10,646 nucleotides of DNA from Brevibacillus_H ginsengisoli (GTDB lineage: Bacteria > Bacillota > Bacilli > Brevibacillales > Brevibacillaceae). Shown here piece after piece: positions 5,640-10,646 of the stretch (position 1 is its first letter; every line of letters starts with the position of its first letter). The position numbers and the translations under genes were made by a program. Where the stretch lies: NCBI RefSeq assembly GCF_050113715.1, contig NZ_JBNJQR010000017.1:1-10646 (forward strand), in the 5' to 3' direction. The notes beneath the pieces were generated by a model. The model saw only the letters and a list, made by a program, of their open reading frames with translations. It was not told the origin of the DNA and did not search any database.

Positions 5640-5935
5640 GACATTCTTCCAAAAAATTACCTTCCTGCCGCCACTCTCTACTGCCCGTCCCTTTTTGCTT
5701 GTCAGCATAAACTATACCCAGGCCGTAGCTTTGACACCCCTGTAAAACCTCCTCAAGAGCACAATTCCTCCAATGAAGTTTTCCCCTCCTCACCATCATG
5801 TGTCCATTTCCAATCTTGTGACGCTATCAGATCGTTATTCAACCTAGTGAATTGTGACTGAGGCAAATAAAGTTCTAGACTGGCGCTTATTATTACACTA
5901 TCGATTTCCGTTACTTCAATAAAAAATGTTGATTT
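5620..5935 (-). other. Gene-poor stretch with a possible decayed reading frame
   Basis: No intact gene. Directly after the lipoprotein stop, the minus strand continues in the same frame for about 52 codons (TEIDSVIISASLELYLPQSQ, then DWKWTHDGEEGKTSLEELC) and stops. One base of frameshift gives another open stretch (ALEEVLQGCQSYGLGIVYAD, SREWRQEGNFLEE) ending inside the MerR-type dyad. The composition is protein-like, but I recognise no family. It may be a relic or chance. Confidence 0.25.
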
Positions 5936-6400
5936 CTATTTAGGTGTTGCCATTATTGTTTCCTTGTATTTTTCTCCATCTTTTACCCATTCGACTTCAA
6001 TTTTCGCATACTCTAATTTTTGTTTAAGCTCATCATAACTCCAATCCAAATAAGTACCACTATGGGCATTAACTCCATATGCTTTTTCATTAAGAACTTC
6101 ATTCTTGTCAGCGACTAAATTCGACCCTGAATTTCCAAGTTGATGAAGATTAAAAGAGGTATCATAAGTCAATCGTTCAAGATTCATCACTTCTTTTGGT
6201 TTTAGTACAATATTTTTATCCATTACATTTTGTTTTTTGCCGAATTGGTCTTTGTATTGCCCTTCTGTCAAAGTCAAATTTACCGTTCCTATCCAATGGT
6301 CAGATTCGCCTTCAAGAATAAATTCATGTTCCCAATCCGTAGTACATCCTTGTAATGTAAATGCCATCAAAACAAATAGTAATAGTAGGAAGCCCCTCAT
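5936..6400 (-). CDS. Uncharacterised lipoprotein (154 aa)
   Basis: The N-terminus MRGFLLLLFVLMAFTLQGC is a lipoprotein signal peptide with lipobox L-Q-G-C at Cys19, so the mature 136-residue protein should be lipid-anchored to the outer face of the membrane. The start at 6400 is supported by GGAGGTG (6408-6414) 7 nt upstream; nine extra codons to 6427 lack a signal. The mature part is charged and polar, with beta-strand-like stretches (HWIGTVNLTLTEGQYKD at about 43-59, KIEVEWVKDGEKYKETIM near the end) and no Cys besides the anchor. It resembles small extracytoplasmic proteins of Paenibacillus/Bacillus relatives, but I know no function. It is monocistronic, with no neighbour on the same strand close enough to be co-transcribed. 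Confidence 0.8.
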   Translation of the reverse strand: MRGFLLLLFVLMAFTLQGCTTDWEHEFILEGESDHWIGTVNLTLTEGQYKDQFGKKQNVMDKNIVLKPKEVMNLERLTYDTSFNLHQLGNSGSNLVADKNEVLNEKAYGVNAHSGTYLDWSYDELKQKLEYAKIEVEWVKDGEKYKETIMATPK

Positions 6401-6530
6401 GAATTCACACCTCCACCCAATTATCATATTCCATAATTATGAAATAATAAGTGCACTTGTCTTACTACAAAACCTATCTATTTGAAAATAACAAACAAAC
6501 TACTACCCAGCTTCCGGTAAAATATATGTA

Positions 6531-6568
6531 CAAAAGAAAAGCCGCTCCGTCTATACGACAAAGCGACT
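6531..6568 (-). terminator. Terminator-like hairpin downstream of the NhaC-type gene
   Basis: In minus-strand RNA the arms 6557-6568 and 6540-6551 form a 12-bp stem with three G-U pairs and a 5-nt loop, followed by CTTTTCTTTTG. It lies 150 nt past the antiporter stop. Its core (AGTCGCTTTG) is the same as that of the perfect hairpin at 9109-9143. The rest of 6428-6717 shows nothing I can identify with confidence. Confidence 0.5.
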
Positions 6569-6717
6569 CCATTTTTCTGTTATTTTCCTGTCCCTTAATG
6601 CGACCTTACCCTCTCTTTACGTCAACGCTTCCTTCTTCCCAAAGAAATATACGGATTTCAGCGCTTTTGTGAAGTGAAAGCCTATCTATTGTTGTTTATT
6701 CATCCTAGAAAATTCAA

Positions 6718-8052
6718 TCACAAGGGACTCGAATTGATCGGCTTCGCTTCTTTGAACCAGTAATACACAAAATACATGATAGGAAAAATGTAAAGGTAAA
6801 ACGCATATGGCACGAAACTATACATACTAACATTCAGAGTCGCAGTACAGATCAGAGCAGCGATATTCCATGGGATAAGCGCCGATGTAAGTATACAGGA
6901 GTTCTCAATATCAAGAGCAAATTGATAGTTCTCTTCTTTTTTGTAACAATCTTTCATGATTTCATCCGTCATAACCACAGCTATAGACTGTGAACATCCG
7001 AAAGCAGCAGTTAACGTACTGATGAATGTAGTTAACCCATATCGCTTATGTCCTTTTAGCTTCATATTGATTAGTAGATTTTTTATCCCGTCGAAAGCCC
7101 GTATTCCTTCAAAAATCCCCGCGAGCGCACAGGCAATCAATATGACAAAGCTTGCCTTTAACATAGAGGTAACTCCGCCACCCTCGATAATATTCTGTAA
7201 AGGGTTTTGAGGATCAAGGCTGAATCCGAATATCACGCTATGAAGGACCTGCAATGGTTGATCACCCTGAACGAATAACGCGATCATGGAGGCAACCAGT
7301 ATGCTCATTAGCATTGCGTATTGGATGCTTAGCTTGCAAACGCAAAATATCAGAATGACGAGCGCAGGAACGAGAACCAGGTATTCGATCTTAAAAGTCT
7401 TCAGAATCTCGTCGGTCAAACCACTGCTTATCACCTTTAATGGGTTCAGTTTAGAGAATTCATAGTAAAATCCTACAGATAAAACGAAGGGAATAACGGA
7501 TGAAACCATCATCTTCCTAATGTTAGTGAACAGATCCGTGCCTGTAAGTTTGGACACCAAAACAGCACTGGAAGACATCGGGGAGCATCTGTCACCGAAA
7601 TATACACCTGCTATGATGGCGCCTGCAGCTAAATTCAGGTCTACACCTCCACTTCTGGCAATAATAATGAGAGGCAATCCTACTATACTTGCCGTTCCTG
7701 TCGCAGACCCGAGCAAGAAGGAAGCTCCACAGCAGATTAGGAAGGCAATCAGAATAAATGTATCTGGGCTGATGAGTGAAAGGGTATAGTAAACAATTCC
7801 GGGGATCGTTCCCGAGATCATCCATGCCCCCGAAACAGCTCCGATGAGCAATAGTATTTTAATGACCACATATGATTTTTTCCCGCCGATATAGGACATG
7901 GTAAGAATGTTCTTTAAGTCATAACCTTTTCGAAAACTGATCAAAACAAACAGCAACCAGCACGCAATTAGCAAATACCCAACAAAAATGTTCATAGATA
8001 CGCCAAAAATGATGATGAAGATAGAAGTAAAAAGTCCAATATAATTAACCAA
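6718..8052 (-). CDS. NhaC-family Na+/H+ (or organic acid) antiporter
   Basis: Polytopic membrane transporter of about 444 residues with 10-12 hydrophobic segments. NhaC-family signatures are present: GSATGTAS (115-122), the strongly conserved GDRCSPMSSSA (153-163), a second-half FGCSQSIAVVMTDEI, and near the C-terminus IPWNIAALICTATLNV. The start is a TTG at 8052 with GGGGTG (8060-8065) 7 nt upstream. The frame is open a further 38 codons to 8166, but that part crosses the operator and has no ribosome site. NhaC members exchange Na+ for H+; relatives such as MleN couple Na+/H+ to malate-lactate exchange. Divergence from a LysR-type regulator suggests a substrate-induced transporter rather than pure pH homeostasis (inference). 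Length fits the family and no damage is visible. Confidence 0.88.
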   Translation of the reverse strand: MVNYIGLFTSIFIIIFGVSMNIFVGYLLIACWLLFVLISFRKGYDLKNILTMSYIGGKKSYVVIKILLLIGAVSGAWMISGTIPGIVYYTLSLISPDTFILIAFLICCGASFLLGSATGTASIVGLPLIIIARSGGVDLNLAAGAIIAGVYFGDRCSPMSSSAVLVSKLTGTDLFTNIRKMMVSSVIPFVLSVGFYYEFSKLNPLKVISSGLTDEILKTFKIEYLVLVPALVILIFCVCKLSIQYAMLMSILVASMIALFVQGDQPLQVLHSVIFGFSLDPQNPLQNIIEGGGVTSMLKASFVILIACALAGIFEGIRAFDGIKNLLINMKLKGHKRYGLTTFISTLTAAFGCSQSIAVVMTDEIMKDCYKKEENYQFALDIENSCILTSALIPWNIAALICTATLNVSMYSFVPYAFYLYIFPIMYFVYYWFKEAKPINSSPL

Positions 8053-8120
8053 GTGAGAACACCCCGCGCTAACAAAAGATGATGGATGAACAAAATCTAC
8101 TGTCATGGTAGCAGGGTCTT

Positions 8121-8141
8121 TTGCATATGGGAAATATGCAA
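8121..8141. promoter_or_regulatory. Probable LysR-type operator between divergent genes
   Basis: TTGCATAT (8121-8128) and ATATGCAA (8134-8141) are perfect inverted repeats around a 5-bp centre. The 21-bp dyad contains the T-N11-A arrangement expected for LysR-type regulators. It lies 52 bp before the lysR ATG and 69 bp before the antiporter start, where such regulators usually bind to control both genes. Confidence 0.65.
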
Positions 8142-8176
8142 TTGATATATGATTTATATAAAACAAATATAGATTA
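8142..8176 (+). promoter_or_regulatory. Candidate promoter of the LysR-type gene
   Basis: TTGATA (8142-8147) directly follows the operator dyad. AAATAT at 17 bp (8165-8170), or the better-looking TATAGA at 22 bp, could serve as -10. Either would give a very short leader. The overlap with the operator edge would allow autorepression. Hexamer evidence only. Confidence 0.35.
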
Positions 8177-8192
8177 ACTAGGGATGTTAGAT

Positions 8193-9056
8193 ATGGATAT
8201 TAGACAACTGGCATATTTTTTAGCGATTGCTGAAGAAGGTAATATTACAAAAGCGGCTGAGAGACTCCATATAGCCCAGCCACCGCTCAGTCACCAGCTG
8301 AAAATTCTGGAAGAAGAGTTAGGAATCTTGTTAATGGAAAGAAACACACGAAAAATACAGATTACAGATGCCGGACGGCTCCTCCAGAAAAGGGCAAAAA
8401 TGATCCTGGAACTTACGGAAAAAACCGCTAAAGAACTGAAAGACTTGAGGGAGGGGCTCATAGGGACTCTCTCCATAGGCACAATATCATCAGCAGGTGA
8501 AATACTGCTGCCTCGTAAAATCCAACTATTTAACGAACAATATCCAGGCGTGGATTTTCATATCCGGGAAAGTGGTACATTTGAAATTCTCGAATTGATC
8601 AAAAGTGGAGTAGTGGAACTCGGAATTATTCGCACTCCATTCAATCAGGATGACTTTGAATATAGGAACCTGCCAGATGTGCCGATGGTGGCTGGCGGAT
8701 TGGACTGTTTTTGGAAAGGTGGAACGGGAAACTTGGATCTGACCGAACTTGAAGGCAAACCATTGCTCTTGCACAATCGATATGCGGATAACATCACAAA
8801 AGCCTGCAAAAAGGCCGGGTTCGAACCGAGGGTAAAATGCAGAGTAGATGATACACGATCCATGCTAAAATGGGCAAACATCGGAATGGGAATAGTAATT
8901 GTCCCGAAGGATATCATCTCATTGGTGCCAGATGTGAAACTTAATTTTCGAGAGATCAAAGAAGAGTCTCTAGTAACAAGGGCAGTGTTAATTTGGATGA
9001 AAAACCATTACTTATCTACTCCTGCTAGGAACTTTTTGGAGTTTTTTAATACGTAA
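8193..9056 (+). CDS. LysR-type transcriptional regulator (287 aa)
   Basis: The N-terminal winged helix-turn-helix is intact: RQLAYFLAIAEEGNITKAAE (4-23), then LHIAQPPLSHQLKILEEELG (25-44) and the linker helix to about residue 90. The C-terminal two-lobed effector domain follows, with GTLSIGTISSAGEILLPRKI (about 92-111) and VVELGIIRTPF. Length is normal. ATG 8193 is preferred over ATG 8184, because the AGGG at 8180-8183 is too close to the latter and correctly spaced for the former. These regulators bind T-N11-A dyads and respond to small metabolites, commonly activating a divergent gene. Here that gene is the NhaC-type transporter, and the dyad at 8121-8141 is the likely site. The effector cannot be read from the sequence; an organic or aromatic acid is plausible. 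Confidence 0.92.
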   Translation: MDIRQLAYFLAIAEEGNITKAAERLHIAQPPLSHQLKILEEELGILLMERNTRKIQITDAGRLLQKRAKMILELTEKTAKELKDLREGLIGTLSIGTISSAGEILLPRKIQLFNEQYPGVDFHIRESGTFEILELIKSGVVELGIIRTPFNQDDFEYRNLPDVPMVAGGLDCFWKGGTGNLDLTELEGKPLLLHNRYADNITKACKKAGFEPRVKCRVDDTRSMLKWANIGMGIVIVPKDIISLVPDVKLNFREIKEESLVTRAVLIWMKNHYLSTPARNFLEFFNT

Positions 9057-9108
9057 TTATCTGTTTTCAACAACCAATAGAATCCTTCTTTCAAAAAGTT
9101 CTATCAGC

Positions 9109-9143
9109 AAAAAAGTCGCTTTGCCTTTTAAGACAAAGCGACT
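9109..9143 (-). terminator. Minus-strand terminator without an intact gene
   Basis: AGTCGCTTTG (9114-9123 on the plus strand) pairs perfectly with CAAAGCGACT (9134-9143) around a 10-nt loop. On the minus strand six T follow (9109-9114). It lies about 20 bp past the stop of the small relic frame at 9164. The hairpin may also help to stop the LysR transcript from the other side, although there is no T tract on the plus strand. Confidence 0.7.
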
Positions 9144-9163
9144 CAAAGAATGTCCTTAGCGCC

Positions 9164-9238
9164 TTATACACCACTGAGTTCTTCCCCTATGACCACGGCA
9201 ATAGAATGGATATAATCATGTGCTTGTTCTTGAAGCAT
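9164..9238 (-). pseudogene. Possible C-terminal relic of a lost minus-strand gene
   Basis: A 24-codon frame (LQEQAHDYIHSIAVVIGEEL, ending SGV) is followed by TAA and a good terminator. The helix-forming, gene-like composition and the terminator suggest the end of a larger gene whose front has been deleted; an in-frame TAA lies just upstream. I do not recognise the family. There is no ribosome site before its ATG, so independent expression is unlikely. Confidence 0.35.
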
Positions 9239-9301
9239 CGATTATACATTTTGAGGTAATAGTAAGTGGTTAAAGTTATATAAAGAACGGATGAGTTTAT
9301 T

Positions 9302-10177
9302 ATGAAAAAGACTATAACTTTAGGGTTAAAAGAGATTCTCATAACGGTAATTATGATTATTGGGATGGCTATTTCATCTTTTATTGTTGGTCTTGACACT
9401 TCTAAATCTTCAAACGACTCGGTCACTCCGCTATTTGCTTTCTGTATATTAAACACTGTTATCCTGACGATATATATTCTTAACGCAAAAATGCGAGGAT
9501 TAAAGTTAATAGGTATGATTTTCGTGATCTTTTGGGGTATTCAGTATTTCATGACACAAATAGAGACATTATATTTTAATAGTGCAGTCAAAATGCCATT
9601 ATTGGATACTTTGAAAGTGGTTATTATGGGTGCTATCAGTATATTTATGTCTTCAACATTTGCAGTTTTAATCCTTGGCAAGGCAAAAAATAAACGTTCA
9701 TCTTATGGTGAAGAAAATATTGTTAAAGTGCCGTTTGCTAAATTATTCCCCAATATGGCTATCCTTGCGTTTTGTTACGTCATTATTTACTTTCTTTTCG
9801 GATATTTTGTTGCTTGGCAGTTTCCTGAATTGAGGAAATTTTATACCGGAAGCACAGCTATTTTGAATGTGTTACAGCACATGGCAAATCAATTTCAAAG
9901 CGACCCCCTGTTGCCTCTGTTCCAGCTATTTAGAGGATTGTTATGGTCTGGATTGTCGGTGATCATTATTCATTCACTTAATACTAAAGGTTGGAAAACT
10001 TACATTATAACTGGTCTTTTATTTAGTATACTAATAACTTCACCATTAATACTTCCAAATGCTTATATGCCAGCACCAGTGCGTTTAGGGCATTCGATTG
10101 AATTATTTACTTCGATGTTTGCATTTGGAATTTTATCAATAATTATTTTTAAAAACAAGTTGGATATAAATGTGTAA
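9302..10177 (+). CDS. Polytopic membrane protein of unknown function (291 aa)
   Basis: About eight membrane segments are visible (residues near 12-31, 43-60, 68-86, 104-125, 152-172, 209-226, 233-251 and 267-284). Basic residues sit in the loops after segments 2 and 4 (NAKMRG, GKAKNKR), consistent with an N-in topology. A longer extracytoplasmic-type loop at about 173-205 (QFPELRKFYTGSTAI.. ) has a conserved look. I do not recognise a family. There are no nucleotide-binding or catalytic motifs, so it could be a permease component or a membrane sensor, without further support. The ATG at 9302 follows a weak GGATGAG site. The gene stands alone on the plus strand, between a gene relic on the left and mobile-element/rRNA debris on the right. 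It is A+T-rich throughout. Confidence 0.75.
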   Translation: MKKTITLGLKEILITVIMIIGMAISSFIVGLDTSKSSNDSVTPLFAFCILNTVILTIYILNAKMRGLKLIGMIFVIFWGIQYFMTQIETLYFNSAVKMPLLDTLKVVIMGAISIFMSSTFAVLILGKAKNKRSSYGEENIVKVPFAKLFPNMAILAFCYVIIYFLFGYFVAWQFPELRKFYTGSTAILNVLQHMANQFQSDPLLPLFQLFRGLLWSGLSVIIIHSLNTKGWKTYIITGLLFSILITSPLILPNAYMPAPVRLGHSIELFTSMFAFGILSIIIFKNKLDINV

Positions 10178-10227
10178 TTTAAAAATCGTAAGGTTAGTTT
10201 ATCAAAATAATTAAGTGAGTTGGAAAG

Positions 10228-10275
10228 CAATCGTCTGCACCCTACCTTGTTAAGGTAGGGGATTCCTTCTGACTT
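10228..10275. mobile_element. IS200/IS605-like end hairpin (remnant)
   Basis: CCCTACCTT (10240-10248) and AAGGTAGGG (10252-10260) form a perfect 9-bp hairpin with a 3-nt loop and no T tract, so it is not a normal terminator. On the minus strand it is preceded by GAAGGAATCC, which resembles the subterminal hairpins of IS200/IS605-type elements that end in GAA..CCCC..GGGG patterns. No tnpA or tnpB coding sequence is present. Family assignment is from appearance only. Confidence 0.35.
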
Positions 10276-10324
10276 TATCAGTCGCTGAACACCATTAGTG
10301 ACCAACTTAAAGAAGATAGAATTT

Positions 10325-10370
10325 GATAAATCCTTATCCAATATTCGTCAGCTCCGTGTGTTGCGACACA
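10325..10370 (-). pseudogene. Decayed copy of the 23S rRNA 3' end
   Basis: The plus strand shares TATTCGTCAGCTCC (10342-10355) exactly with the real 23S end (10615-10628), and 24 of 28 positions match over 10342-10369. GATAAATCCT (10325-10334) also matches GATAAGTCCT at the mature 3' end of the real gene. A few bases between the two blocks are missing. It lies about 270 bp beyond the real gene, in the same orientation and past the terminator, so it is not part of a functional operon. Confidence 0.65.
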
Positions 10371-10412
10371 TTAACTTGAACATTATATCTACGTTGGTTT
10401 GATTTAGTTAGC

Positions 10413-10472
10413 AAAAAAAAACAAAGCAGCTCATGGCTCTATCTCGAAAGATAGGTTCATGAGCTGCTTTGT
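10413..10472 (-). terminator. Strong terminator of the rRNA operon
   Basis: A perfect 15-bp stem (10421-10435 with 10458-10472; core CAAAGCAGCTCATG) encloses a second 6-bp hairpin (CTATCT/AGATAG with a CGAA loop). On the minus strand nine T follow (10413-10421). It lies about 120 bp beyond the 23S end with no 5S gene between. Confidence 0.92.
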
Positions 10473-10473
10473 T

Positions 10474-10494
10474 GTTCTCTGAAAACTGGATAAC
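10474..10494 (-). promoter_or_regulatory. Distal arm of the pre-23S processing stem
   Basis: The minus strand reads TTATCCAGTTTTCAGAGAA. This is the complement of the TTCTNTGAAAACTGGATAA-type boxA/leader sequence that precedes 23S genes in Bacillota. It should pair with that leader to form the precursor stem. The 5' partner lies outside the window. The 99 bp between it and the 23S gene form an imperfect long hairpin (about 10510-10565). Confidence 0.55.
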
Positions 10495-10593
10495 GGGTCG
10501 CTCCTATATGCTTCTTGTTGGCTCCGTCCGCCTATGGCGCAAAGTCACTGCACAAGAACATATACTCGCTCTGACATTCGCTAAGAAAACGTG

Positions 10594-10646
10594 GATAAGT
10601 CCTCGACCGATTAGTATTCGTCAGCTCCATGCGTTGCCGCACTTCC
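10594..10646 (-). rRNA. 23S rRNA, 3' end (partial)
   Basis: On the minus strand the sequence includes GGAGCTGACGAATACTAATC and GGTCGAGGACTTATCC, the highly conserved last segment of bacterial 23S rRNA. The gene runs off the right edge. The mature 3' end is placed near 10594 by the TTATCC that normally pairs with the 5' end, so it is accurate to a few bases. Confidence 0.93.

Noticed and set aside
6590..6690. Minus-strand frame with FHFTKALKSVYFFGKKEALT
   Set aside because: It looks somewhat protein-like and precedes a terminator-like hairpin, but it is only about 23 codons with no recognised family, so it is not listed as a feature.
10063..10341. Minus-strand 92-codon frame
   Set aside because: It runs through the 3' part of the membrane protein gene, the IS-like hairpin and the 23S relic border, and has no coding signature.
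10473..10593. Possible 5S rRNA in the 120-bp gap after the 23S end
   Set aside because: The length fits, but conserved 5S segments such as CCGAACACGGAAG are absent; the gap forms a long imperfect hairpin plus a processing arm.

Overview
The window reads as a low-GC Bacillota chromosome segment, most likely from the Paenibacillaceae (Brevibacillus- or Paenibacillus-like; inference). The reasons are CCA-encoding tRNA genes in a tight cluster, strong GGAGG-type ribosome sites, A+T-rich intergenic DNA and the style of the rRNA leader. Both ends lie at rRNA operons on the minus strand: position 1 falls just upstream of a 16S gene (promoters and boxA-like leader at 71-273), and the right edge holds the 3' end of a 23S gene (10594-10646). 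The 10 kb therefore lies between two co-oriented rrn operons, or is an assembly contig bounded by rRNA repeats.

Left part (1-1050): an rRNA leader with two candidate tandem promoters, preceded by the minus-strand cluster tRNA-Ile(GAU)-Arg(ACG)-Pro(UGG)-Leu(CAA)-Ser(UGA). The cluster has its own promoter, built like the rrn promoters (TTGAAT-N18-TATATT). No clear terminator separates the cluster from the rrn leader.

Middle part (1300-6400): small intact genes among broken ones. Intact are a 113-aa membrane protein, a MoaF-like small protein, a 154-aa unknown protein, and a lipoprotein. A minus-strand operon runs from a MerR-type promoter (19-bp spacer with a perfect dyad) through a VOC/glyoxalase remnant, an alpha/beta hydrolase, a RibD-C/dihydrofolate-reductase-like gene interrupted by TGA, and a DoxX-like membrane protein. 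It ends with a truncated unknown frame and a terminator. The hydrolase part is visibly more GC-rich than its surroundings. Relics of a DUF5071-like gene and of a HEAT/LRV-type repeat gene are readable only across frameshifts.

Right part (6500-10646): an NhaC-family antiporter gene divergent from a LysR-type regulator, with a perfect inverted repeat in the shared intergenic region that suits a LysR operator. Then come a relic C-terminus with a terminator, an unknown polytopic membrane protein, an IS200/IS605-like hairpin, a decayed copy of the 23S 3' end, and the real 23S end. The last is followed by a pre-23S processing arm and a strong terminator, with no 5S gene in between.

I see no clear novel multi-gene system such as a defence island, CRISPR array or biosynthetic cluster. 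The main theme is gene decay and remodelling between two rrn operons, with two regulatory modules (MerR-type and LysR-type) whose sites can be read directly.
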